Source of the DNA: Bacillota bacterium | GTDB taxonomy: Bacteria; Bacillota; Clostridia; Christensenellales; Aristaeellaceae | Assembly (NCBI GenBank): GCA_023416585.1 | Contig: JAEZHM010000154.1 | Location: 124,001-188,000 of the forward strand | Reading direction: 5' to 3' | Length of the DNA: 64,000 nt | Shown: positions 54,468 through 63,525 of the stretch, piece after piece | Layout of the letters: each line of letters opens with the position of its first letter | How positions within the stretch are numbered: position 1 is the first letter of the stretch | Program-made: the position numbers and the translations under genes | The notes under the pieces: model-generated | Seen by the model: only the letters and a program-made list of their open reading frames with translations | The model's database searches: none | What the model was told of the DNA's origin: nothing

Positions 54468-56447
54468 ATGCATTCGGATAGGATCTTCACAAAACTTTCG
54501 AGATGGTTTATCATCGTTTATATGATCATTCTTTTAATCATCGGCATATCAGAGCCAGCATATTTTGTTGGCGAAACAGAAAGTTATCTGTTGCCGGCCG
54601 TTTCAATCATGAATGAACAGGACTTAGGCATATCTGCAAGCGATGTTGAATTATCACACCGATGGTTCCCCGCTTGGGCAAGTATGCTTAATGTCGAATC
54701 ATTGTCAGGGTACACGGATCGCTCGGGACAATCGCTTGCATTCTATTTCCCAACATATTCTATTGTCAGTGTTCCCATATTAAGCATGTTGCATATTCTT
54801 AGAGTGTCTAAGATGCATGCATTTGTAATAGCGAATATATTGATTTTGGCGATCATGTTATTTCTCGTTGAGAAGCAAAGTAAACTTTCGGCTAAAAGAA
54901 AATTCATACTTATCCTCGCATTAGCGCTTAACCCATCAATACTTTATATCTATTGGGCATCGGCTGAGATCCTTATATATGCGCTGATTGCTTTGGCAAT
55001 GATGTATTGGGTCAACAGAAATTACCATCGGGCAGCAATCTTCATCTCGATAGCAGGGACCATGAATCCCACTGTTATGGCGATCGGGATGGTTATGATT
55101 TTAGATTATCTGATTAAATTGTATATCTCCGAACACATCAGCAGTATGCGCAGAGGTTTAGCAGCGATCAAAAAAAACGCCCTGCGTATCATTCGATACG
55201 GTAGTTGTTATCTCATCTTTCTGATACCATGTATTTATTTTTATTACAACATCGGCAGGCTTTTCATGATTACCGCAAGTACATTAGGAGATGTTAATAA
55301 TACATTAGCAGGACGCTTTATTGCATATCTTTTTGACTTAAATTTCGGCTTCTTACCGTATTATCCAGTCATGCTTCTATTGCTTGCACTGATGTTTATT
55401 CAAGGTATAGTCAGAAAGAAAGCGATGAATCTATTCATCTGCATCGCGTTGCTAGGGACGATTTTCGCTTACTCCTTTATGTATCATATCAATTCTGGAA
55501 TGTGCACAATATCAAGATATAACGCATGGGCGACGCCTATCCTGTTGTATGGTGTAATTGCTTGTTGCGATTTCAGTAGAAATAGAGCAATATCGATCGT
55601 GCAGGAAGTCGCTATATGCCTATCTGTTGCATTGACAGCGCTGATCCTGTTTCTTGACGGGATTACATTTGGAACCGCTACTAGTTATTTAACCTTTACA
55701 CCTATCGCCAAATACGTGATGAATAACATGCCACAGTTGTACGACCCCTTATTCTCCACCTTCAACAATAGGGTCAGTCATATTGACGGCGGTTATTATT
55801 TTTCATCAATGATCATATATGAAAATGAGGAAGGCGACCTGCGAAAGGCCTTGTTGAGAGGTATTGACGCGAGCAGCCTCACTGCGCATACATATGGCAA
55901 TGATAAAGCGATTTCTTATCTGGTGAATCAGATCGAACAATCAGCACCCGATGACCCGAATCAATTTTTTTATCTATCCATTCGCCCAGAATATTCATTG
56001 AAATATATAGAGAAAACGTATAGTCTGGGGGACGATATCCTTTTCTATTCAGAGGAATGCAATTTTAACCAATATGATGTTACAGGTTTTTCAGGGAATG
56101 AAGGGGATTATACTTGGACCAATGGGCACACGGCGACGCTCACGCTACCGCTTGAACAATATAAATCGGAAGACTTAAAGATGGATATCGATACAGCCGG
56201 TGTTTATGCAGCGCCGCAAAACGTAACTATTTCGGTAAATGGATATCAAGTCTACAATGATCTGCTTACGGGGCCTACTCATTTATCGATTGATATACCA
56301 GCAAATTATATAACCACTTCAATACTAAAAATCAGATTTGATCTGCCAGATGCGGTGGCTCCCAGCTCAAGCGGTACATCAAATGATAGCCGTACTTTGT
56401 GTTTAGCTATGCAGAGGATTTCTATTACCGGGGTGAATGTTGAGTAA
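54468..56447 (+). CDS. Second GT-C-like membrane protein with the shared beta module
   Basis: 659 residues with about 11 membrane segments in the first 430. A membrane-proximal acidic cluster (AYFVGETESYLLP near 30-45) matches the pattern of GT-C active-site loops, with HRWFPAW following. The last 120 residues read GFSGNEGDYTWTNGHTATL, VTISVNGYQVYNDLL and FDLPDAVAPSSSG..NDSRTLCLAMQ. They are the same beta module as in the LtaS-like protein. RBS CGGAGGCGAAG. Likely a partner of the preceding gene. Confidence 0.78.
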   Translation: MHSDRIFTKLSRWFIIVYMIILLIIGISEPAYFVGETESYLLPAVSIMNEQDLGISASDVELSHRWFPAWASMLNVESLSGYTDRSGQSLAFYFPTYSIVSVPILSMLHILRVSKMHAFVIANILILAIMLFLVEKQSKLSAKRKFILILALALNPSILYIYWASAEILIYALIALAMMYWVNRNYHRAAIFISIAGTMNPTVMAIGMVMILDYLIKLYISEHISSMRRGLAAIKKNALRIIRYGSCYLIFLIPCIYFYYNIGRLFMITASTLGDVNNTLAGRFIAYLFDLNFGFLPYYPVMLLLLALMFIQGIVRKKAMNLFICIALLGTIFAYSFMYHINSGMCTISRYNAWATPILLYGVIACCDFSRNRAISIVQEVAICLSVALTALILFLDGITFGTATSYLTFTPIAKYVMNNMPQLYDPLFSTFNNRVSHIDGGYYFSSMIIYENEEGDLRKALLRGIDASSLTAHTYGNDKAISYLVNQIEQSAPDDPNQFFYLSIRPEYSLKYIEKTYSLGDDILFYSEECNFNQYDVTGFSGNEGDYTWTNGHTATLTLPLEQYKSEDLKMDIDTAGVYAAPQNVTISVNGYQVYNDLLTGPTHLSIDIPANYITTSILKIRFDLPDAVAPSSSGTSNDSRTLCLAMQRISITGVNVE

Positions 56448-56543
56448 TGCAACGGGGTGCATGGACTTTGCGGAGAAAGGTGCTGAGACGCCGTTTCTTC
56501 AAAACAACGAAAACCTCCGTTTAGTGCGGGGGGTTCAGCATGC

Positions 56544-56577
56544 CGAAAAAGTGGCTGTGCCACTTTTTCGAGTTTTT
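56544..56577 (+). terminator. Hairpin terminator after GT-C genes
   Basis: A perfect 12-bp stem (CGAAAAAGTGGC/GCCACTTTTTCG, loop TGT) is followed by AGTTTTT. It is palindromic, so it could serve both strands. Confidence 0.65.
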
Positions 56578-56637
56578 CCCGCGCTTCACTGCATGCGCCG
56601 GCTGCACCTCTACGCAGCCGTTTGCTCGGGCAAGGTA

Positions 56638-56656
56638 GGAATTTCTTCGAAATTCC
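56638..56656. repeat. Hairpin inside GC-rich element
   Basis: GGAATTTC/GAAATTCC with loop TTC, perfect 8-bp stem. Confidence 0.6.
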
Positions 56657-56898
56657 CACTTCAATCTCCGCACCCTCAATCGCCGCGGCTTCCAGCCGCT
56701 CGTTTCGGTTGATTCGTTCGGTTCGCTCTTTGCTGCCACTGGCAGCGCTCATCTCACTCACCACACATGTCGCTGATTTTCGATTCTAAATTGGAGGCTC
56801 CGTAGACGAAGCGACGCCTATGGCAGATACAGCAAGGCGGAGGAGGGTGGCGAAACAGAGCAGTGCGACAATTCAGCCGGCCTGACATTCGGCCCTCC

Positions 56899-56922
56899 AA
56901 AACCTCCCGGAAGGTTTTTTGA
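56899..56922 (+). terminator. Second terminator-like hairpin
   Basis: AAAACCT-C-CCGG-A-AGGTTTTTT, with a T-run on the plus strand. Confidence 0.55.
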
Positions 56923-56932
56923 CAGTCATAAT

Positions 56933-56949
56933 CCCCGCTTAGTGCGGGG
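56933..56949. repeat. CCCCGC/GCGGGG hairpin
   Basis: Six-base arms with loop TTAGT. A near-copy (CTCCGTTTAGTGCGGGG) lies at 56515-56531, so the element is bracketed by related motifs. Confidence 0.55.
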
Positions 56950-57101
56950 ATGCAGGAATGTTTATAGCTATGAGTAGCCATCCAGAATCCTCACCAAAAA
57001 GATAAGGGAGGTCTACTAAACGCCGCATCAAACAAAGGAGGACAAGGGAGGATAAAGGATGATGAAAATACCCACATCAATAAAGCAATAACGAACCTCT
57101 C

Positions 57102-58403
57102 TCATATGAACTTTGATACAAGCTCACGGACCTGTTCTGCTTCCGTCATTTTCAGTTCTTCCAGTCTGTCGATAATGGAGTCTAGCCAGGACTCCTGCCA
57201 AGCTCCATTTATGACCTGTTCAAAAAAAGCAGCGTATTTCTTCGCATTCTCAACCAGGCCGCAATTATCTGCGGCGAAATCTCGCGCCATTTTTCCTCTG
57301 CGGCTTATTTCCTTCGGCGTATCAGTCATCGAAAGAAGCGCAAGACAGATATCTTTGATCTCGTTCGTGTCATACCGTACCTTCAATACAAAATCATCCG
57401 GATACTCTTGAAAAGATCCGACATCAGTTACAATCACCGGTTTCCCCATGCCCAGCATACGGTGAAGGCTGGCTGAAGTCTCACCCTGTGTTGGATAACG
57501 CAAATTGAAGCATACATCACAGGCGCCCATATAGGCTTTGAAATCATCCAACTCTGTGAATCCTGTGATTGTAACATCGCTTTCCAGTTTCAGCTCTTTG
57601 ATTTTTTCTTCAATGTCGTTCCCATCGACTTTACCGACCATATAGTAATGAAATGGTCTCTTACTTTTCTTGTATATCGCGAGGGCTTCAAGGGTCGGTA
57701 GAATGCGCTTGTAATGTGTCGCATACCCAAAAGAACCAAATACAAGCTTATCTTTCCTGATGTTTAGGCGCCTTCGGCACTCTAATTTAAAGCGTTCGGG
57801 ATCGGATAGAATGTCCTCGCTGTGAAGCAGAATGCATTCGACAGGTTTGTTCGGTGACGTTGCCTTGACCATTTGTTTTGCCATATCCGAATGGACAATG
57901 ATTCCATCTGCTCTGTCCAGAAGATGCCGGTTCATAGTGAAGTGCAGCATGTCATTCTCCCACGGTGGAGAAGACAAGGTTTCAACAAACGCGCGAGCAG
58001 CTTTTTCACCCGGCTCTCCGTGGCAGTATTTCATTAGCCGGACGTATTCCTCAGGGCGCTTATTGTTCAGCGTGTCTCCTGCAATCATGTTGTGTATTGA
58101 TATATCATGAAGTTCCAGAATGCCGCCATAAGCGAGAAATGCATCCATGATATTCTTGTGAAAGGTCAGATTGTTTCCAATATGAAAAACAGCAGTATCG
58201 AACTCACGCCGAACTGACTCATTATCATATTCATGGATATGCCTGATGGCTATGCCGTCCTCAGATGAGATACGGGAAGGGACATAATCATCGACGAAAA
58301 CAGTAATCTCAACATGCTCTTTAAGCTTCTGCAGAAGCTCCTCAGAAAAATCTGAAATTCCCGATTGCTGTGGATTGAGCGGCGAAAAATAAGCAATCTT
58401 CAC
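57102..58403 (-). CDS. GT4 glycosyltransferase
   Basis: 433 residues, GT-B fold. The N-terminal domain starts KIAYFSPLNPQQSGISDFSEELL. The nucleotide-sugar domain has VFGSFGYATHYKRIL, VTITGFTELDDFKAYMGACDVCFNLRYPTQGETSASLHRMLGMGKPVIVTD; the Glu of QGETSAS is the usual donor-ribose contact. It is close in sequence to the next gene upstream and overlaps it by 4 bases, indicating tandem duplication. Last gene of the minus-strand operon. Confidence 0.92.
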   Translation of the reverse strand: MKIAYFSPLNPQQSGISDFSEELLQKLKEHVEITVFVDDYVPSRISSEDGIAIRHIHEYDNESVRREFDTAVFHIGNNLTFHKNIMDAFLAYGGILELHDISIHNMIAGDTLNNKRPEEYVRLMKYCHGEPGEKAARAFVETLSSPPWENDMLHFTMNRHLLDRADGIIVHSDMAKQMVKATSPNKPVECILLHSEDILSDPERFKLECRRRLNIRKDKLVFGSFGYATHYKRILPTLEALAIYKKSKRPFHYYMVGKVDGNDIEEKIKELKLESDVTITGFTELDDFKAYMGACDVCFNLRYPTQGETSASLHRMLGMGKPVIVTDVGSFQEYPDDFVLKVRYDTNEIKDICLALLSMTDTPKEISRRGKMARDFAADNCGLVENAKKYAAFFEQVINGAWQESWLDSIIDRLEELKMTEAEQVRELVSKFI

Positions 58404-59725
58404 GTTTCATCTTCCTTTTGTGCGTTCTCAGAGAGCTGAGATACGTAATCATGAACTTGTCTTGGCTCTGTTAACTTCAATTCCTCCAGTTTGTCTACTA
58501 GGGAATCCAGCCATGTGTCGTGCCATTCACTGTTTCGAACGCACTCAAAGAATCTAGCGTATTTCCTGGCATTTTCGGCAAGGTCGCAGTTTTTCATGGC
58601 AAATGTATACGCTAGTTCTCCCATACTAAGCATTGCCTCATCCGATTCGGTTGCCTTCTTGAGAGCAAGGTATATATCCTCAATCTCGTGTTCGTCGTGA
58701 CGTACTTTCAGCACAAAATCATCCGGATATTCCTGAAAGGTTCCTATATCAGTTACGATTACAGGCTTTCCTTGACCCATTATGCCATGCAAACTCGCTG
58801 ACGATTCACCCTGCGTCGGATAACGCAGATTGATGCATACGTCACAGGCACCCATATAAGCTCTGTAATCCCCTGGGTCCGTAAAGCCGGTAATCGTGAC
58901 GTCCTTTGTAAGACCCAATTCCCGAATCCGCTTTTGCGCATCAATCCCATCAATTTTGCCTACCACATAATAGTGGAAAGGTTTCTTTTCATTTTTATAC
59001 AATGCGAGCGCTTCAAGTATCTGCAGGATACGCTTTGAGGATGTGGCATAACCAAAGGAACCGAATACCAAAGTATCCGGCCTGATGCCGAGATGTTCAC
59101 GGCATTTGCTTTTATTTGAAACCGGATCAAGAAGAATTTTTGCGCTATGCAGAAGTATGCATTCAACAGGCTTTCCAGGCTCGATTGCCTTAACCATCTG
59201 TTTTGCCATATCTGAATGGACGATGATCGCGCTGGCTCTATCCAGCAGGTGCTTGTTCGCAGTCAATTCCAATGAATGAATCTCCCAAGGGGCACGTGTA
59301 CGGCCATCCAGGAAATCCTGGGCGATTCGGAGTCCTCTTTCACCATGGCAATACTGGATAACCTTTAAATAACCATCTATGTCACCTTTGATATAAGTGC
59401 AAAGTGCAAGGTAAACATGAAGCGAAAAATCATGCAGCTCCAGAACGCCGGGATATTTCATGAATGTATCGACGATGCTCTTGTGGTGATTCACATTATT
59501 GCCGACATGGTAAACGAGCAGATCAAGGTTTTCCCTAATCTCGTCGTTTTCAATATCCTTCGTGTTCCGGCAGACAAAACCTTTGACGATGGCTTGGTTC
59601 TCGGGTACTTCATCACAAAAAATCTCAATATCGACATAGGGGCGCAAGGCCTCTACAAGCTCCTCGCTAAAATCCGAAATGCCGGACCGAATCGGATTAA
59701 ACGGTGAGAAATAGCCGATCCGCAA
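58400..59725 (-). CDS. GT4 glycosyltransferase (tandem paralogue)
   Basis: 441 residues, the same architecture as the neighbour: RIGYFSPFNPIRSGISDFSEEL, HSDMAKQMVKAIEPGKPVECILLHS, and LRYPTQGESSASLHGIMGQGKPVIVTD. The two proteins align along their whole length. They probably add similar sugars in sequence. The donor cannot be told from sequence. Confidence 0.92.
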   Translation of the reverse strand: MRIGYFSPFNPIRSGISDFSEELVEALRPYVDIEIFCDEVPENQAIVKGFVCRNTKDIENDEIRENLDLLVYHVGNNVNHHKSIVDTFMKYPGVLELHDFSLHVYLALCTYIKGDIDGYLKVIQYCHGERGLRIAQDFLDGRTRAPWEIHSLELTANKHLLDRASAIIVHSDMAKQMVKAIEPGKPVECILLHSAKILLDPVSNKSKCREHLGIRPDTLVFGSFGYATSSKRILQILEALALYKNEKKPFHYYVVGKIDGIDAQKRIRELGLTKDVTITGFTDPGDYRAYMGACDVCINLRYPTQGESSASLHGIMGQGKPVIVTDIGTFQEYPDDFVLKVRHDEHEIEDIYLALKKATESDEAMLSMGELAYTFAMKNCDLAENARKYARFFECVRNSEWHDTWLDSLVDKLEELKLTEPRQVHDYVSQLSENAQKEDET

Positions 59726-59738
59726 ACGTATAACCTCC

Positions 59739-60785
59739 TTATTTAATGCTTGCTGTCAATTCATCGATTACATGGGTCCAGGATATATCTTTCACGTCCA
59801 TATAGCCACGTTCACCGAGCTTCGCGCACATCTTTCTGTCATTATACAACTGAGTAATCTTTTCTGCGAACGCCTCGGGCTCTGGCTTGCAGATATACCC
59901 ATTCATGCCTTCTTTGACAAATTCCAATACGCCGCCGGCATCGGAGCTTGTAATGACAGGCCGCTTCGACAGGAATGCTTCCAACGTAATATACCCATAA
60001 TCCTCGTCCAGCGGCACAAAGAAAACAGCAAATGTGTTGGCATAAAGCTCCAGCAAATCTTCATCACGAACAAAGCCAAGAAATTCCACTCTATTCTGGA
60101 CACCGAGCGATACAGCGAGCTTTTGCAGATTCTCTATTTGACTGCCACGCCCGGCAAACTTAACTTTGATATGTGGATCGCAAAACGGAAGCGATTGTAT
60201 CAGCAGCTCATTTCGTTTGAGTGGCTCAATTCTTCCCACTGACAGGATATAGTCACCATAGTCTTTACTGATATACCTGCCAACCATGGACGGCGGATGG
60301 TATAGTGTTTTTGCTTTAATGCCGTTATATTCCATCAGCCTCGTGGTCACATTGTTTGATATTGTATATAAACGCTTGCATTCCGGCAGCATGCGATCGT
60401 CAAAGTTCATTACCTTCTTTTGCATCCTGCTGCCATGTTCAAAATATTTCAAACCATATTGGTGGTCATAAAGATCATATGCCTCACGAAATTGATGGAC
60501 CAGCCAGCAGATTTTGTTGGGATGTCTGATCCCATATGTCGGGAACTTGGTTGCTATGACCAGATCGACATCTTCTCCATTCACCTGCCTCAAATCCATT
60601 AAACGCCAGGCCAGCATGTGGTCGTAAAGCGTGCTTTCTGGATACCACTTAAATAACATCGGCACTGTTTCTGCCTGATATCCATATTGGTTGAGCTGTA
60701 TTGTCAAATTCTTAACCAGAAGTTCAGCGCCACCACTCATGAACGGGATTTGCGTATGCAAGACCGCTATTTTCTTCTTACGCAC
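59739..60785 (-). CDS. GT4 glycosyltransferase
   Basis: 348 residues, GT-B fold: HTQIPFMSGGAELLVKNL, SVGRIEPLKRNELLI, VKFAGRGSQIENLQKLA, FVPLDEDYGYITLEAFLSKRPVITSSDAGG. The EDYGYITLEA segment holds the EX7E-type donor site of GT4. Distinct from the tandem pair. 13 bp from its neighbour. Confidence 0.92.
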   Translation of the reverse strand: MRKKKIAVLHTQIPFMSGGAELLVKNLTIQLNQYGYQAETVPMLFKWYPESTLYDHMLAWRLMDLRQVNGEDVDLVIATKFPTYGIRHPNKICWLVHQFREAYDLYDHQYGLKYFEHGSRMQKKVMNFDDRMLPECKRLYTISNNVTTRLMEYNGIKAKTLYHPPSMVGRYISKDYGDYILSVGRIEPLKRNELLIQSLPFCDPHIKVKFAGRGSQIENLQKLAVSLGVQNRVEFLGFVRDEDLLELYANTFAVFFVPLDEDYGYITLEAFLSKRPVITSSDAGGVLEFVKEGMNGYICKPEPEAFAEKITQLYNDRKMCAKLGERGYMDVKDISWTHVIDELTASIK

Positions 60786-60800
60786 TTGTACACCTTCCTT

Positions 60801-62108
60801 TTATTTCATTGCAATTAGTGTATAATCACGGAAACCAAAAAGCATATTGTTTGCGTTAGATATCCCTTCGTTGAATTCATCTTCGTTCTGTGCATGACTG
60901 CCGATGAGCTTTATCATCTGCAGCGGATATAGGCATTCCGGCTTATGATAACGCTCAACCTTTGCATAGCCTGCTTTTATGAAGAAATACTCTAGAGACT
61001 TGTAATGAACAGGTTTAACATGGCTGTGATCAATATTAAATTCTGTAATCGCCGCGACGCAGTCCGGATTGGGCGTTTCTAATATAAGATAGCAACCGGG
61101 TTTCAACTTTCGATAAGCTGTCTCGATTAATGCGCGCAAGTAGTCTGAATCAAGATGTTCGACCACCTGACTCATAAATATTCCGCCCAGGGTTGTATTG
61201 CTCAAACCATTAAGATACGTAAGCGCATCTGCCTGTTCAACAAGAAAACCACGATTCCTGCAGTAACTCACGAATGGCAAATATAAATCTATACCGCGAG
61301 CAGCAAGTCCATAATCAAACATCAATTCCAAGAACTCGCCGCGCCCGCATCCTATATCAAGTATCTCGCCACCCCCGTTGATCTTAAAATAATCCACATA
61401 GCAACGCTGCAATTCCTTTATTCCCGCACGTGAACCGCGGAAATGGTTCTCAAAATCGAAATAATCGATCGGTGAAACATTCTGCATTAAGGAAAGATCG
61501 TCTGGAAGATTATGCTTTGACAATAGATAAGACATCTTTTGGGTTAACTCGGCAATCAGCTGAGAGCTTTTCATGGTAGTTTCAGTCAATTCATTACGTA
61601 GTTGCTGAATTTGCTCCTGCTGCTCTGCAATCAGTTTTGCATTGAATGCATTAGTTCCCATTAATATGTTGCTCATATTATTCATCTGTTCCTGCTGCTG
61701 TTTTATTAATTGGCTTTTCTGCGTGGTAATCGCACGCAACAGATCTGTTGCATTCAATATTTTCCCATTGAAATAAGACTGCTGTTGATAAATCGGAAAG
61801 ACATACCAGCCCATGAATACCTTAAGCAGCTTACGCGTGCACTTTTTTGATAATACGATAAGCTTGCCCAAGACTTTCCTCGTAGAATTTATTTCCCAAT
61901 AACCTGTCTGCGTTCTAAACCGATCTGCTTCCGCAAGGTTTTTTGCCAAAAGCGAATTGAGCCGCGCCAACTCCTCTTGCTCTATTTGCTCCACACCAAA
62001 CTGTGCTGTCATTGGCTCGTCTGTAAATTGCGGAAACAACCCCATATTTTCACGGGCTTTTTTTCGGATATGAAGTTTGCGCATGATATCCTTTTCCAAG
62101 TTGCTCAT
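60801..62108 (-). CDS. SAM methyltransferase with N-terminal coiled coil
   Basis: 435 residues. Residues 120-205 are Gln/Glu-rich heptads (LIKQQQEQMNNM..., LIAEQQEQIQQLRNEL), predicted coiled coil. The C-terminal 220 residues are a class I methyltransferase (GEILDIGCGRGEFLELM, FMSQVVEHL, YLILETPNPD). The arrangement resembles polymer-capping methyltransferases such as WbdD, in which a coiled coil sets chain length. The kinase domain of WbdD is absent. The position before Wzt fits a chain-terminating role. Confidence 0.88.
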   Translation of the reverse strand: MSNLEKDIMRKLHIRKKARENMGLFPQFTDEPMTAQFGVEQIEQEELARLNSLLAKNLAEADRFRTQTGYWEINSTRKVLGKLIVLSKKCTRKLLKVFMGWYVFPIYQQQSYFNGKILNATDLLRAITTQKSQLIKQQQEQMNNMSNILMGTNAFNAKLIAEQQEQIQQLRNELTETTMKSSQLIAELTQKMSYLLSKHNLPDDLSLMQNVSPIDYFDFENHFRGSRAGIKELQRCYVDYFKINGGGEILDIGCGRGEFLELMFDYGLAARGIDLYLPFVSYCRNRGFLVEQADALTYLNGLSNTTLGGIFMSQVVEHLDSDYLRALIETAYRKLKPGCYLILETPNPDCVAAITEFNIDHSHVKPVHYKSLEYFFIKAGYAKVERYHKPECLYPLQMIKLIGSHAQNEDEFNEGISNANNMLFGFRDYTLIAMK

Positions 62109-62219
62109 GATACCACCTCGTCAAATTATCAGAATAGCAGACCAGTACGCAAAGATACCAAACAGACGGCTGCGTAGAATCCCCATATCAGATGATAGAT
62201 TTACAAGATACCCCTAACG

Positions 62220-63524
62220 TCACATTTCATCGTTAGCAAACACCCATTCATGGTCAATTCTTGCAATTCCGACATCATGAATATCGCTAAACATAGTGAA
62301 CTGCAGGATATTTCTGCGATAATCATAAGCAAATCCTTCCTCGGAGTGGATTGCTACATCCAGAATATATTCACCTGGCAAAAGGCTGACGTTCTTCATG
62401 ATGAATAGAATTTTTCCCTTTTTGGTTATTGGTATTTTCCCATAATGATCAAGGAAAGTATTCGTACCAAAACAATTCGTCGCATCATTCCTAAATATGC
62501 CAACACCAATGCTTGGGTTTGGGAGGTCGGCATATGTCTCATATAAAATTTCAATTGCCATATACTGGCCGGTGCAAAAGGCTGTTTTTTCATTACCATC
62601 TACATCTTTTAAGACAACGTGCTTTATTTTCGCTGCGCTGCTTCCCCAACGCTGTTCCTGCGAAACGCTTGCAACAGTCGATTCCACGGCGTTAGTGCGA
62701 GGTATATCTTCCTCGCCGTTAGTGACGGTTGCTACTTCCAACTGCGGTTCATGATGTGGCACCAGTGTGGCTTGCCCGCTCATATATTTTTCACCCATGA
62801 AAGCCATATATTCGGGATGCACGTCGTACGGCCTGCCTTCGCGCCAGATAATCCCGTCCCGTATCCATATGGATCGGTCGCAAATCCGCTCAATATCACC
62901 CAGAGAATGGGATACTATTACGATTGTCGTACCCTTTGTCTTGATCTCCTGCAACTTATTGAAGCATTTCGCCTGAAAGCTGATATCACCGACGGCAAGT
63001 ATCTCATCAATTAGCAGTACATCCGCCTCAACATTGATGGCGACAGCGAAAGCAAGGCGCATATACATACCAGATGAATATGTGCGAACAGGGTTATCGA
63101 TAAACTCTCCCATCTCAGAAAAATCGATGATCGTTTGCAAGTGCCTATCGATCTCTTTCTTGGTGAGCCCAAAGATCGCGGCATTCATGTAGATATTTTC
63201 GCGGCCGCTCATATCCGGATGAAATCCCGCGCCAAGTTCAAGCAGACTAGATACGCGGCCTTTGACATTAACAGTGCCTTTATCAGGATATTGGATCTTG
63301 CTCATCAGCTTCAGCAATGTAGATTTTCCGCACCCATTTTCTCCGATAATGCCGATGGCTTCCCCTTTTTTTACATCAAAGCTGATACTCTTAAGGACCC
63401 ACCGGTCCTCATAATGGTTCCTTTCACGGAACAAAACCTTTTCCTTTAGATCATGACCCTTATCGTAATACACCTTGTACTTTTTCTGAACATCCGCGAT
63501 AATGATAGCAATATCAGCTGCCAT
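62220..63524 (-). CDS. wzt: Polysaccharide ABC exporter ATPase with Wzt-type C-terminal domain
   Basis: 434 residues. The ATPase has Walker A GENGCGKST near 60-68, the Q-loop region LELGAGFHPDMSGREN, the signature YSSGM (degenerate, as in TagH/Wzt) and Walker B VLLIDEILAVGD. After a linker the last 150 residues form a Wzt-C beta-sandwich (VLKDVDGNEKTAFCTGQYMAIEI, SIGVGIFRNDATNCFGTNT, FTMFSDIHDVGIARI). That domain recognises the modified end of the glycan. It is two bases from the permease gene. Confidence 0.93.
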   Translation of the reverse strand: MAADIAIIIADVQKKYKVYYDKGHDLKEKVLFRERNHYEDRWVLKSISFDVKKGEAIGIIGENGCGKSTLLKLMSKIQYPDKGTVNVKGRVSSLLELGAGFHPDMSGRENIYMNAAIFGLTKKEIDRHLQTIIDFSEMGEFIDNPVRTYSSGMYMRLAFAVAINVEADVLLIDEILAVGDISFQAKCFNKLQEIKTKGTTIVIVSHSLGDIERICDRSIWIRDGIIWREGRPYDVHPEYMAFMGEKYMSGQATLVPHHEPQLEVATVTNGEEDIPRTNAVESTVASVSQEQRWGSSAAKIKHVVLKDVDGNEKTAFCTGQYMAIEILYETYADLPNPSIGVGIFRNDATNCFGTNTFLDHYGKIPITKKGKILFIMKNVSLLPGEYILDVAIHSEEGFAYDYRRNILQFTMFSDIHDVGIARIDHEWVFANDEM

Positions 63525-63525
63525 A

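Larger units (their letters stand above)
56448..56950. repeat. GC-rich palindromic intergenic element
   Basis: About 500 bp, clearly GC-richer than both flanking genes. It has four or more hairpins and open frames on the minus strand with an arginine/glutamate-rich, non-protein-like composition. It looks like a dispersed repeat or structured RNA of the host genome inserted between the convergent half-loci. No transposase is present. Element edges are estimated. Confidence 0.5.

Noticed and set aside
56306..56764. 152-codon minus-strand frame through the GC-rich element
   Set aside because: It overlaps the end of a real gene and several hairpins, has a biased repetitive composition and no RBS.
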